Shown: positions 1 to 7,955 of the stretch, piece after piece
Numbering within the stretch: position 1 is the first letter of the stretch
Layout: every line of letters starts with the position of its first letter
NCBI RefSeq assembly: GCF_009720365.1
Contig: NZ_ML769320.1
Coordinates: forward strand, 44,952 to 108,951
Direction: 5' to 3'
DNA length: 64,000 nucleotides
DNA from: Catellatospora paridis
GTDB lineage: Bacteria; Actinomycetota; Actinomycetes; Mycobacteriales; Micromonosporaceae
Notes under the pieces: generated by a model
The model's input: only the letters and a program-made list of their open reading frames with translations
The model's database searches: none
Told to the model about the DNA's origin: nothing
Made by a program: the position numbers and the translations under genes

Positions 1-40
1 CTGCCTGGCTGGGGCGCGTCCGGGGCCGGGGGGGGGGGAA

Positions 41-70
41 CCCCGCCCGGGGGCGCGCGCCCGGGCGGGG
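41..70 (-). terminator. Hairpin terminator at the end of the T7SS operon
   Basis: An 11-bp perfect GC stem (CCCCGCCCGGG at 41-51 with its complement at 60-70) lies 28 bp beyond the stop of the mycosin gene. No U tract follows on the minus strand, as is usual in very GC-rich actinomycetes. It would end the three-gene minus-strand operon. Confidence 0.5.
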
Positions 71-98
71 CCGCGCGCCGCGGCGTGAACCGGCCAGG

Positions 99-1247
99 TC
101 AGCGGCGTTTGCGCAGGACCAGGAACACCACGACGGCGACGACGACCAGGACCCCGCCGATCAGCAGGACCACGAGCAGGCCGACGCCCAGCAGGAGGCC
201 GCTGCCGCCACCGCGGGTGTCCGGCAGGTCGGGGATCTCGGGCAGGGAGACCTCGACCGACGGCGCGATCGTCGGCGCGGACGGGGCCGCCGCCGGCGCG
301 GTCAGCGCCGCGACCGGGTCGATGAGGCCGAAGCCGTAGTCGCGGTCCCGGCCCGCCGGGCCCTTGTCGACGGCGGTGCGGGTCATCCGCTCCAGCACCT
401 CGTCGGCGGTGAGCTGGGGGTACTTCGACCAGACCAGTGCCGCGAGGCCGGCCGTGATGGCGGTCGCCGGGCTGGTGCCGCTGGACCGCCGGTACTGCGT
501 GTTCGTGGCCGTGTTGATGCGGCTGGTGCTGGTGATGTCGACGCCGGGCGCGACCAGCTGCACCTCGTCGCCGCGCACCGAGATGGGGGCGACCGTGCCT
601 TTCTGGTCGACCGCGCCGACCGCGACCGCGCCGGGGTACCGGCCCGGGGCCGCGACGTAGAAGTCCTTCGGCTGGTTGCCCGCGGCGGCGATGACCAGCA
701 CGCCCGCGGCGTGCGCCCGTTCCACTGCCTTGATCAGCACGGAGGAGTCGGCCGAGGGGGCCGACTCCGAGATCGAAATGATCTTCACGCCGCGCTTGAC
801 GGCCTCGTCGATGCCGATGGCGATGGCGTCGCCGCCGCCGTGGCCCTTGTCCGTGGAGATCCGGATCGGCAGCACCTTCGCCTTCGGCGCCATGCCCAGC
901 ACGCCGTCCTTGTTGCCGGAGCCGTGGCCGTGGCCCGCGATCAGGCCGGCCATGCCGCTGCCGTGGCCCTCGTCGTCACCCCAGCCGTCGCCGTCGCCAC
1001 CGACGATCGTGTCGAAGCCCTTGAGCACGTTGCCGGTGAGGTCCGGGTGCTTGCCCTCGACCCCGCTGTCGATGACGGCGACGGTCACCCCTTCGCCCTG
1101 GCTGATGGCATGCGCCTCGGCGATGCGGAGGAAGGGCAGGTGCCACTGGTCGTCGCGGTACCGGTCGGCGTGCGCGGGAGTGCCCACGCCGACCGTGGTG
1201 ACGGCGGCGAGCAGGCTCACCGCCGCCAGACGTGCGGCGAACCTCAT
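99..1247 (-). CDS. mycP: Mycosin: type VII secretion-associated subtilisin-like serine protease
   Basis: A membrane-anchored S8 peptidase of the mycosin group, which in ESX/type VII systems acts on the outer face of the membrane. An N-terminal signal sequence (MRFAARLAAVSLLAAV..., ending near PAHA) precedes the subtilisin domain. The catalytic Asp is in VAVIDSGVEG, the His in GHGSGMAG and the Ser in SGTSPATA. A Pro/Ala-rich linker leads to a C-terminal membrane segment ending in LRKRR, the usual mycosin layout. The start at 1247 is chosen because the signal peptide begins there and the ATG overlaps the upstream stop as ATGA. It is the last gene of an operon with two putative T7SS substrates. 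No EccB/C/D/E core genes are in the window, so the secretion machine itself is elsewhere or this is an orphan module. Confidence 0.9.
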   Translation of the reverse strand: MRFAARLAAVSLLAAVTTVGVGTPAHADRYRDDQWHLPFLRIAEAHAISQGEGVTVAVIDSGVEGKHPDLTGNVLKGFDTIVGGDGDGWGDDEGHGSGMAGLIAGHGHGSGNKDGVLGMAPKAKVLPIRISTDKGHGGGDAIAIGIDEAVKRGVKIISISESAPSADSSVLIKAVERAHAAGVLVIAAAGNQPKDFYVAAPGRYPGAVAVGAVDQKGTVAPISVRGDEVQLVAPGVDITSTSRINTATNTQYRRSSGTSPATAITAGLAALVWSKYPQLTADEVLERMTRTAVDKGPAGRDRDYGFGLIDPVAALTAPAAAPSAPTIAPSVEVSLPEIPDLPDTRGGGSGLLLGVGLLVVLLIGGVLVVVAVVVFLVLRKRR

Positions 1248-2509
1248 CGGGCGAGCCCGATCGCCGGTCCGGGGTCGACCGGGCTCGGCGCGTCCGGCGC
1301 GTCCAGCACCGGCGCGCCGCCGGAGTCCACGGCCCACATGGTGTCCGGATCGAAGTCCGGGTCGTTCTCGTCACGCCGCTTGCCCGCGCCGGGCGCGCCG
1401 CCCATCGGCGCGCCGAAGCCGTTGGTCCCGCGACCGCTGACCGTGCCCGCCGCGCCACGGCCGCCCACGCCACCGCCGCCGCCGGGACCGCCGATCATGC
1501 CGCCGACCGGATTGGTGCGCGCGCCCGCGGCACCGGCGCGAGCGCCCATGCCGCCGCCGGGCGCGCCGCCGATGACCCCGCCCGCGGGCATCGCCCGGGG
1601 CGCACCCGCGTTCGGGCCGAGGCCGCCGATGACCGGGTTGCCGGGAACGGGCCGGCCCACCCCGGGCAGGCCGGGGACCGGCGGCGGAGCGCCGATCACC
1701 CCGAGGGGCGGCTGGCTGCCCAGCGGCGGCGTGCCGCCGGGGGTGACCGGGCCGGGCACACCCGGGATCGTGGGAGTGGGCGTGGTGGGGGCCGGTGCGA
1801 GACCGGTCAGGTCGGGGCCGGTGGCCACCGGCACCGGGATCAGCGTCGCGCCCGTCACGGTCGGTGTCGGGGCGACCGCCCCGCCGTAGGGCATCACCGG
1901 CGGGATCACCGGCGGCACCACGCCGCCGTAGTCGGTCTCGTTCTCGCCGCGGTGCCCGACCGGCGGCAGGTACGGCCGCGGCGGCGCCATGCTGACCCGG
2001 ACCAGGGACAGGTCCGCGGACAGCCCGCGCATCACCGTCCGGGCCTCGCTCAGCTTGCCCTGCAGATACTTCTCCGGCGTCTGTCCACTCGGGAGCGCTA
2101 CCGGCTCACCGTTGCGGACCGCGCGGTCGATGCGGTTGTAGTCGTCGCGGATCGGCTGGAGCTTGCGCTCGGCCTCGTAGAACGCGGCCGGGATGTCGCG
2201 GGAGTACTGGTGGTTCTGGGTGGACACGCGGGCCACGTCCTCGACGGCGACGATCAGCTCGTCGAGCTTGGCCAGGTATGCCTTGGCGGCGTCGCTGGAC
2301 TCCGGCGGCCACGCCTGCGCCAGCTTCTCCCGGTAGGTCTGCAGCCGGCTCTTGTGCAGGTAGGCCAGCTCGCCGGCGCGCTTCCAACCGGACGCCTGGG
2401 TGTAGTGGGGCTCCAGCTGGCGGCCCGCCGTCAGCTCCCACATCTGCTGCATCGACTTGTCGTACCAGTTGGTGCCGGCCGGCGCCCGGTCCTCGGGTGG
2501 GATGCCCAT
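1244..2509 (-). CDS. PPE-like, Gly/Pro-rich T7SS-associated protein
   Basis: About 421 residues. Residues 1-190 are predicted mostly helical, with a WPPESSDAAKAYLAKLDEL segment reminiscent of the W-x-G/PPE helical hairpin. The rest is a long low-complexity Pro/Gly/Ala tail that ends in an ordered acidic segment containing DPDTMWAVDSGG and PVLDAP, a C-terminal pattern seen on many actinobacterial T7SS-linked proteins. There is no signal peptide. The start overlaps the upstream stop by one base (TGATG) and the stop overlaps mycP by four, so all three genes are translationally coupled. The context suggests a secreted substrate or PPE-type partner of the upstream gene. Function is inferred from architecture and neighbours only. 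Confidence 0.7.
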   Translation of the reverse strand: MGIPPEDRAPAGTNWYDKSMQQMWELTAGRQLEPHYTQASGWKRAGELAYLHKSRLQTYREKLAQAWPPESSDAAKAYLAKLDELIVAVEDVARVSTQNHQYSRDIPAAFYEAERKLQPIRDDYNRIDRAVRNGEPVALPSGQTPEKYLQGKLSEARTVMRGLSADLSLVRVSMAPPRPYLPPVGHRGENETDYGGVVPPVIPPVMPYGGAVAPTPTVTGATLIPVPVATGPDLTGLAPAPTTPTPTIPGVPGPVTPGGTPPLGSQPPLGVIGAPPPVPGLPGVGRPVPGNPVIGGLGPNAGAPRAMPAGGVIGGAPGGGMGARAGAAGARTNPVGGMIGGPGGGGGVGGRGAAGTVSGRGTNGFGAPMGGAPGAGKRRDENDPDFDPDTMWAVDSGGAPVLDAPDAPSPVDPGPAIGLAR

Positions 2510-3093
2510 CAGTAGTCCCCTCCGGTGTCGGTCGCCGTGCCGCCCGTCGGCGTGACCTGCGGGATGGTGGTGGTCGGCTGCGTCGTGCCGGGCGTCTGCC
2601 CGGTGGCCGGCTGCGTCGTCGCGGGCTGCTGCGTGGTGCCGGGCACCTGCGCGGTCGTGGGCACCGAGACGGTCAGGTTGCGGTTCACGTCCTGCGCCTT
2701 GGCCGCGCCGAGCGCGTCGGCCTCGCCGTACTTCTTGCTGATCTCGCGGGCCGCGGCGACGAACGCCAGCACCGCCTGGTCGTGCTTGAGCAGCGCGTCG
2801 GAGGTCTGCACCAGCAGCTCCCGCTGCCAGCCCAGGCTGGAGCACAGCTCGATGAAGTCGGCGTGCGGGTCGGCGACCTTGACCGACATGTCCTTGAAGA
2901 CCTCGTCCGCGTGCGGCCGGTAGTCCTTGGTGTGCTCGTTCTCCAGCGCCTCGGCGAAGTCGACCAGGCTCTGCAGGTCGACGGCGAGGGAACCCTCGTC
3001 GTAACCCGTCATCGCGTTCGACTTGGTGTACCCGCTCTCGCGACCGTAGTCACGCAGCCAGGCAGGCCCTTTGTCCTCTTCGGGCAGACCCAT
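2509..3093 (-). CDS. Helical T7SS export-substrate candidate with YxxxD signal
   Basis: 194 residues. Residues 30-130 are helical, and the helix closes with YGEAD at 122-126, which fits the general T7SS secretion signal YxxxD/E placed just after a helical hairpin. The C-terminal third is a Thr/Pro/Gln-rich disordered tail with imperfect TTQPAT-like repeats. There is no Sec signal. A GGGGAGGG ribosome site lies about 8 nt before the ATG. It is the first gene of the operon with the PPE-like gene and mycP, and probably forms the helical partner of the PPE-like protein. It is not a canonical WXG100 protein: it is too long and no WxG tripeptide is visible in the turn. Confidence 0.7.
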   Translation of the reverse strand: MGLPEEDKGPAWLRDYGRESGYTKSNAMTGYDEGSLAVDLQSLVDFAEALENEHTKDYRPHADEVFKDMSVKVADPHADFIELCSSLGWQRELLVQTSDALLKHDQAVLAFVAAAREISKKYGEADALGAAKAQDVNRNLTVSVPTTAQVPGTTQQPATTQPATGQTPGTTQPTTTIPQVTPTGGTATDTGGDY

Positions 3094-3218
3094 CTCGCAC
3101 GCCCTCCCCAGGGGTTCCTCGTCCGCGATCGGCGGCGCCGCGGTCAGTGACCAACGCGGTCCAGCACTGGCAGACTACCGAAATGGGGCAAGGATGCACA
3201 CCGGGCTATCGGCCGTGC

Positions 3219-4394
3219 TCACCCGCTGGTCAGCGGGGTAGGCCGGAGCGCCGCCACGCGCCGGTTCCGGCCGCGGTGACCGCGGGCAGGCCGCTGCGCC
3301 ACCACGCGGACCCCTCCGCCGCGGGCGCGGGCGCCCCCGCAGGCCGCGCCGACAGCACGGCCACCAGCGCCGCGACCTCCTCGGCCGTCGGCGGCCCCCG
3401 CTCGATCCGGACCACCGGCGGCCCCGCCACCCCACCCCCCCCCGTCCGGCCGGGCCAGGCCGAACTCCCGATACACCCGTGACCAGAAGCCGTCGCGAAC
3501 CCACAGCCGTGCCTTCTCGAAGGGGCGCAGCGAGATGCCCAGCTCCTTCTCCGCCTCCACCAGCAGCTCCTTGTCGATGACCGTCGGCAGCAGCGGACCG
3601 GGCAGCAGCTCGCCGATGTTGTCACGGCCCCGGGTGAGGATCCACTTCTGGGCCACGTACTCGCCGATCTCGACGATCTCCAGGCGGTCCGGCGGCTGCG
3701 GGTGGGCGCGCCGCGCCGCGGGCACCGGGCGCGGCTCCGGGGGAGCCGAGACCTGCGCGGCGGGCAGCGCGATCGCGGGCCGCCCGGAGAACACCTCGGC
3801 GGGCGTCGGGGTGCGGATGCGCCCGGTCGCCGCGAAGTACGGCCGGACGAACTCCGCGTCCAGCGTGTACACCGTGTCGCTCTCCCAGACCAGCCGCTCC
3901 GCCTGGTTGGTGCCGTACGGCGGCTCGACGCCCCACAGGTGCACCCGCACGCCGTAGCTCTGCGCCGCCTCGACCGCCGACAGCATGTCCTCGTCCCCGG
4001 CGACGAGCACCGCGTCGGTGACCGAGCGGTGCCGGGCCAGCGTCTCCAGGTCGCTGCGGATCTGCGCGTCCACGCCCTTCTGCTGGCCGCGCAGGTTCAG
4101 GTTGCCCAGCCGTAGCTTGACCTGCGCCATCTGCGCGATGACGCGCTGGTCGATGGTGGGCACCCGGTCGCGGGCCGCGTCGAACCAGTACAGCCGCAGC
4201 AGGTCGGCGCCCAGGCAGTCGGCGGCCTGCGCCATGAGCGCGTGAATCATCCGCTCGGCGTCCACTTTGAACTCCGAGCGGTTCGACGTGCCGAGCAGCA
4301 GCTCCCCGGAGGCCGCGTACAGGTAGCCCACGTCCACCAGCACCGTGTACCGGCGTGGCAGCAGGTGACGATCGGCAGGCTGCTGCACGGTCAT
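3219..4394 (-). CDS. NYN-domain (PIN-like) RNase-family protein
   Basis: Residues 12-190 form a NYN/LabA-like domain: YTVLVDVGYLYAASG carries the first acidic residue, and the core includes DAVLVAGDEDM and a later YGVRVHLWG strand. These folds are metal-dependent nucleases related to PIN domains. A conserved C-terminal helical domain (WILTRGRDNIGELLPGPLLP..., ...RLWVRDGFW) ends near residue 310. Beyond residue ~315 the frame becomes Gly/Arg-rich and unstructured, because it is reading through accE in another register to a stop at 3219. The true C terminus is therefore uncertain: either a genuine 200-nt overlap or an indel in the nine-base C run at 3438-3446. The start at 4394 is the ATG nearest the conserved core; an AACGAT box lies 6 nt before it. 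Confidence 0.8.
   Translation of the reverse strand: MTVQQPADRHLLPRRYTVLVDVGYLYAASGELLLGTSNRSEFKVDAERMIHALMAQAADCLGADLLRLYWFDAARDRVPTIDQRVIAQMAQVKLRLGNLNLRGQQKGVDAQIRSDLETLARHRSVTDAVLVAGDEDMLSAVEAAQSYGVRVHLWGVEPPYGTNQAERLVWESDTVYTLDAEFVRPYFAATGRIRTPTPAEVFSGRPAIALPAAQVSAPPEPRPVPAARRAHPQPPDRLEIVEIGEYVAQKWILTRGRDNIGELLPGPLLPTVIDKELLVEAEKELGISLRPFEKARLWVRDGFWSRVYREFGLARPDGGGWGGGAAGGPDRAGAADGRGGRGAGGRAVGAACGGARARGGGVRVVAQRPARGHRGRNRRVAALRPTPLTSG
3230..3430 (-). CDS. accE: Acyl-CoA carboxylase epsilon subunit
   Basis: 66 residues from a GTG start. The short N-terminal strand PPVVRIERGPPTAEEVAALVAVL followed by an Ala/Pro linker and the terminal W-containing block GAWRRSGLPR is the pattern of the small epsilon subunit that stabilises actinobacterial acetyl/propionyl-CoA carboxylase (AccA-AccB biotin protein plus AccD carboxyltransferase). 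It lies downstream of accD, as is usual, but a NYN-domain gene sits between them. The whole of accE lies inside the 3' end of the NYN open frame in another register. The start sits just after a run of nine G on the coding strand, which may also act as its ribosome site. Family assignment is by motif and context. Confidence 0.75.
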   Translation of the reverse strand: MAGPPVVRIERGPPTAEEVAALVAVLSARPAGAPAPAAEGSAWWRSGLPAVTAAGTGAWRRSGLPR

Positions 4395-4504
4395 CCCGAC
4401 ATCGTTACACAGCGACCCGTCGGCGTGAACGTTCTGCCACATGACCGTCACTCAACGGTTAACAGTCGCGGTCACCGCGGGATGCTGAGCTGCCCGACAC
4501 CCCG

Positions 4505-6100
4505 TCACAGCGGGATGTTCCCGTGCTTCTTGGGCGGCAGCGTCTCCCGCTTGGCGGCCAGCGCGCGCAGCCCCCGCACGATGTGCGCGCGGGTCGCCGA
4601 CGGCCGGATCACCGCGTCCACGTAGCCGCGCTCGGCGGCGACGTAGGGGTTGGCCAGGGCGTCCTCGTACTCGTTGATCAGCTCGGCGCGGCGCGCCACC
4701 GGGTCGTCGGCCGCGGCCAGCTCCGCCCGGTAGAGGATGTTGACCGCGCCCTGCGCGCCCATCACCGCGATCTGCGCCGTCGGCCACGCGAAGTTGAGAT
4801 CCGCGCCCAGGTGCTTGGAACCCATGACGTCGTACGCGCCGCCGTACGCCTTCCGGGTGATCACGGTGATCTTGGGGACGGTGGCCTCGGCGTACGCGTA
4901 GATGAGCTTGGCGCCGCGGCGGATGATGCCGTCCCACTCCTGGCTCGTGCCGGGCAGGAAGCCGGGCACGTCCACGAAGGTCAGCACCGGGATGTTGAAC
5001 GCGTCACAGGTGCGCACGAAGCGCGCGGCCTTCTCGGATGCGGCGATGTCCAGGCAGCCCGCGAAGTGCATGGGCTGGTTGGCCACCACGCCGACCGGGC
5101 GGCCCTCGACCCGGCCGAAGCCGGTCAGGATGTTCTGCGCGTACAGCGGCTGCACCTCGAGGAACTCGCCGTCGTCGAGGATCGACTCCAGCACCGAGTG
5201 CATGTCGTAGGGCTGGTTCGCCGAGTCCGGGATCAGCGTGTCCAGCTCGGCGTCGGTGTCCGAGACCGCCAGGTCCGCCGCGACCGGCCAGGCCGGCGGG
5301 GCGTCCAGGTTGTTGCTCGGCAGGTACGACAGCAGCGCCTTCACGTAATCGACCGCGTCCTGCTCGTCACTGGCCAGGTAGTGCGCGTTGCCGCTCTTGG
5401 TGTTGTGGGTGCGCGCGCCGCCCAGCTCCTCCATGCCCACGTCCTCGCCGGTGACCGTCTTGATGACGTCGGGTCCGGTGATGAACATGTGCGAGGTCTG
5501 GTCGACCATCACGGTGAAGTCGGTGACCGCGGGGGAGTACACCGCGCCGCCCGCACACGGGCCCACGACCAGCGAGATCTGCGGGATCACGCCGGACGCG
5601 CGCACATTGCGGAAGAAGATCTCGCCGTACAGCCCGAGCGAGACCACGCCCTCCTGGATCCGCGCCCCGCCGGAGTCGTTGATCCCGATGACCGGGCAGC
5701 CCGTCTTCATCGCCAGGTCCATCACCTTGACGATCTTCTCGCCGAACACCTCGCCCAGCGACCCGCCGAACACCGTGAAGTCCTGCGCGAACACGCACAC
5801 CGGCCGCCCGTCCACGGTCCCGTACCCGGTGACCACACCGTCGCCGTAGGGCCGGTTGCGCTCCTGCCCGAAGCTGGTCGACCGGTGCCGCGCCAGCTCG
5901 TCGAGCTCCACGAACGACCCTTCGTCGAGCAGCATCGCGATCCGCTCCCGCGCGGTCTTCTTGCCCCGCGCATGCTGCTTCTCCACCGCCCGCGCCGACC
6001 CGGCGTGCACGGCCTCCTCGACCCGCCGCTCGAAGTCCGCAAGCTTGCCCGCCGTGGTCCGCCCATCGACCCGGCCACTGTCCGGCACCGTAGTAGTCAC
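4505..6100 (-). CDS. accD: Acyl-CoA (acetyl/propionyl-CoA) carboxylase carboxyltransferase beta subunit
   Basis: A PccB/AccD5-type carboxyltransferase of about 531 residues that moves CO2 from biotin to acetyl- or propionyl-CoA, giving malonyl- or methylmalonyl-CoA. The N-terminal half has the crotonase-like fold with [24 protein letters not shown] and the oxyanion-hole region [12 protein letters not shown]. The C-terminal half has [12 protein letters not shown] and the final KKHGNIPL that typifies the family. The start is placed at the GTG at 6100 because a TAGAGT -10 box ends 7 nt upstream, giving a leaderless transcript; an ATG at 6121 would lie inside that promoter. accE follows about 1 kb downstream and birA is divergent 0.8 kb away, so the holoenzyme parts and the ligase that biotinylates its partner are clustered. 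Confidence 0.93.
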   Translation of the reverse strand: MTTTVPDSGRVDGRTTAGKLADFERRVEEAVHAGSARAVEKQHARGKKTARERIAMLLDEGSFVELDELARHRSTSFGQERNRPYGDGVVTGYGTVDGRPVCVFAQDFTVFGGSLGEVFGEKIVKVMDLAMKTGCPVIGINDSGGARIQEGVVSLGLYGEIFFRNVRASGVIPQISLVVGPCAGGAVYSPAVTDFTVMVDQTSHMFITGPDVIKTVTGEDVGMEELGGARTHNTKSGNAHYLASDEQDAVDYVKALLSYLPSNNLDAPPAWPVAADLAVSDTDAELDTLIPDSANQPYDMHSVLESILDDGEFLEVQPLYAQNILTGFGRVEGRPVGVVANQPMHFAGCLDIAASEKAARFVRTCDAFNIPVLTFVDVPGFLPGTSQEWDGIIRRGAKLIYAYAEATVPKITVITRKAYGGAYDVMGSKHLGADLNFAWPTAQIAVMGAQGAVNILYRAELAAADDPVARRAELINEYEDALANPYVAAERGYVDAVIRPSATRAHIVRGLRALAAKRETLPPKKHGNIPL

Positions 6101-6107
6101 GCCCCGG

Positions 6108-6113
6108 ACTCTA
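6108..6113 (-). promoter_or_regulatory. -10 box TAGAGT of accD (leaderless)
   Basis: TAGAGT on the minus strand is followed by 7 nt and then the GTG of accD. This fixes the accD start and predicts a transcript without a 5' untranslated region. Confidence 0.55.
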
Positions 6114-6121
6114 TAACCCAC

Positions 6122-6137
6122 CTGAACCCCCGTTCAG
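6122..6137. promoter_or_regulatory. Palindromic operator candidate CTGAAC-N4-GTTCAG
   Basis: A perfect 6-bp dyad with four C as spacer, lying at the -35 position of the accD promoter. The core GAAC-N4-GTTCAG recurs at 27156-27167 in front of glpX. The regulator is unknown; the core resembles LexA-type boxes but the flanks do not match the actinobacterial SOS box fully. Confidence 0.4.
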
Positions 6138-6175
6138 TCATCTACACCACACCACCCCCACCCACCCCCCCGCGG

Positions 6176-6256
6176 CGGCGATCTTGCGTGGACTGTGGGT
6201 ACGACACACGCGCATAGGACAAATGGGCAACACTCCGCGCAAGATCGTCGTGATCA
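6176..6256. repeat. Palindromic repeat family A, copy 1
   Basis: Arms GATCTTGCGTGGACTG and GCGCAAGATCGTCG pair around a partly symmetric centre carrying GGGTACGACAC. It lies in the 200-bp gap between accD and the divergent membrane-protein gene and directly follows a C-rich CCACCCCC tract. The other copies are at 15938, 38587, 48416 and 49470. It has no coding potential. Confidence 0.85.
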
Positions 6257-6315
6257 TGCGCCGTTCGGGTTGTTCGTTTCGTCCGGTTCGGGCGAATCGT
6301 TGAGGTGTTGTGACG

Positions 6316-6882
6316 ATGTTCGGGGTGCTGCTGCTGGTGGGCGGCTTTACGGTGCTCGCCGTGGTGCGGCCGTGGCAGACGGACGACCGTGCGCGCAAGG
6401 AGGAGGTCGAGCCGCCCGACACGGGCGGGTTTCGGCCGTCCCGACCGCGCCCGGGGCCGCGGCGTGCCGCGTCGGTGACCGGGGCGGCAACGGTGAGTGG
6501 TGCCGCGACGGTGAGTGGTGCCGCTGCGGCGGGCGGTTCCGTCGCGCGCCGACCCAGGCCGGTGCGCGGGGCCGGGGCCAGGGTGTCCGGCACCGCGGCG
6601 GCCGGCTCCGTGCCGGAGACCGTGACCACCGTGATCCCGCGGATCGCGCCGTCGCCGAGCGGCGGCAGCTCCGTGGTGCCGCTGAAGCCGCGACCCGCGG
6701 CGCGGCGGGCCGAGCCCGGATCCGACCGGGTGCCGATGCGCCATCACCGGGTGGAGAGCATCCAGCGCGGGCGGCGGGTGTCCACCGAGCCGAGGGACAC
6801 CGAGATCGTGCTCCCGGAATGGCTCGGCCCGATGTCCGTCGCCGACGACGCCACGCCGGTGCGCGCCCGCCACGCGGGCTGA
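6316..6882 (+). CDS. Single-pass membrane protein with low-complexity tail, function unknown
   Basis: About 188 residues. The first ~18 residues (FGVLLLVGGFTVLAVV) form a membrane helix. The rest is Arg/Pro/Ala-rich and probably disordered, with a short internal duplication (AATVSGAATVSGAA) matched by a DNA repeat at 6480-6525, and ends in a more ordered block containing IVLPEWLGPM. A GAGGTG ribosome site 8 nt before the ATG at 6316 favours this start over the GTG 6 nt earlier. It lies 23 bp upstream of birA on the same strand, but birA has its own promoter. I recognise no family. Confidence 0.55.
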   Translation: MFGVLLLVGGFTVLAVVRPWQTDDRARKEEVEPPDTGGFRPSRPRPGPRRAASVTGAATVSGAATVSGAAAAGGSVARRPRPVRGAGARVSGTAAAGSVPETVTTVIPRIAPSPSGGSSVVPLKPRPAARRAEPGSDRVPMRHHRVESIQRGRRVSTEPRDTEIVLPEWLGPMSVADDATPVRARHAG

Positions 6883-6893
6883 CCGGCGACGGA

Positions 6894-6899
6894 TACGCT
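6894..6899 (+). promoter_or_regulatory. -10 box TACGCT of birA (leaderless)
   Basis: TACGCT ends 6 nt before the GTG at 6906 and no ribosome site is present, so a leaderless start is likely. Confidence 0.5.
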
Positions 6900-6905
6900 C
6901 CTGCG

Positions 6906-7700
6906 GTGGAGATGAGCAGGCCGCCGCTGGACCGGGACCACCTCGCGGCGCTGCCGCGCTGGCACGTGGAGGTCAAGGACGAGACCGGCTCCACCAACGC
7001 CGACGCCGCCGTGGCCGCGCGGGAGGGCGCTGCGGAGGGCCTGGTCGTCACCGCCGAGTCGCAGACCGCCGGGCGGGGCCGGCTCGGCCGCACCTGGGTG
7101 TCGCCGCCGCGCGCCGGGCTGGCCGTGTCCGTGCTGCTGCGCCCCGCGTCGGACGTCTCCGGCTGGGGCTGGCTCCCGCTGCTCGGCGGCGTCGCGCTGG
7201 CCGAGGCGGTGCGTGCGGTGACCGGGCTGGAGCCCGCCCTGAAGTGGCCCAACGACCTGCTGATCGGCGGGCGCAAGTGCGCCGGCCTGCTGGCCGAGGT
7301 GCCGGTGCCCGGCGCGGTGGTGATCGGCATCGGCCTGAACGTGAGCCTGCGGCCCGAAGAGCTGCCGGAGACCCCGACCGGCCTGCCCGCGACCTCCCTG
7401 CTGCTGGCCGGTGCGGCCGAGGCCGACCGGACCGCACTGCTGACGGCGCTGCTGGAGCGGCTGGGCGTGCGCTACGACGCCTGGCAGGCGGCGGGCGGCG
7501 ACGCGGACAAGAGCGGCCTGCGGGACGCGTACCTGCGGATGTGCGCGACCCTCGGCCGCCAGGTGTCGGTGATCGTGCCCGGCGGCGCCACGGGCCTGAC
7601 CGGCGAGGCCGTGACGGTCGACACCGACGGCCGCCTCGTCGTGCGGACCGATGCGGGCGACCAGCCGGTCGCCGCGGGCGACGTGGTTCACCTGCGCTGA
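6906..7700 (+). CDS. birA: Biotin--[acetyl-CoA-carboxylase] ligase
   Basis: A class I biotin protein ligase of about 264 residues without the N-terminal DNA-binding domain. It activates biotin with ATP and attaches it to the biotin carrier domain of acyl-CoA carboxylases and pyruvate carboxylase. Visible motifs are DETGSTN (substrate loop), GRGRLGRTW (adenylate-binding loop), KWPNDLLIGGRKCAGLLAE and IGIGLNV, followed by a small SH3-like C-terminal domain (GEAVTVDTDGRLVV). It lies near accD/accE, whose partner biotin protein it would modify. The GTG start is set by the TACGCT box 7 nt upstream; an in-frame ATG two codons later is possible. Confidence 0.93.
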   Translation: MEMSRPPLDRDHLAALPRWHVEVKDETGSTNADAAVAAREGAAEGLVVTAESQTAGRGRLGRTWVSPPRAGLAVSVLLRPASDVSGWGWLPLLGGVALAEAVRAVTGLEPALKWPNDLLIGGRKCAGLLAEVPVPGAVVIGIGLNVSLRPEELPETPTGLPATSLLLAGAAEADRTALLTALLERLGVRYDAWQAAGGDADKSGLRDAYLRMCATLGRQVSVIVPGGATGLTGEAVTVDTDGRLVVRTDAGDQPVAAGDVVHLR

Positions 7701-7955
7701 CCGCGCCCCGCGGAGCCCTGGCCGCATGCGGGAGTTCCCGAAATCCGCGCCTGCACGGACACCCACGCGATGTGAACCGCCCACGCAGTCACTCGACCGT
7801 CGCCCCGCGTGACGGGGTCAGCGGGAGTGGTGCGAAAGGAATACCCTCACCGGACGCCGGTTCGCTCCGTCCGAAGTGGTTCTCGGCGTGGACGGCGCAG
7901 GTCCGGCGTGACGTCAATGGTGCGAGCACATCGCACCGGACTCACGGGAGGAATC

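Noticed and set aside
711-2515. Long plus-strand open frames opposite the T7SS operon
   Set aside because: Antisense shadows in high-GC DNA: Arg/Ala/Gly-rich, no domains, no ribosome sites, and the minus-strand genes have clear motifs.
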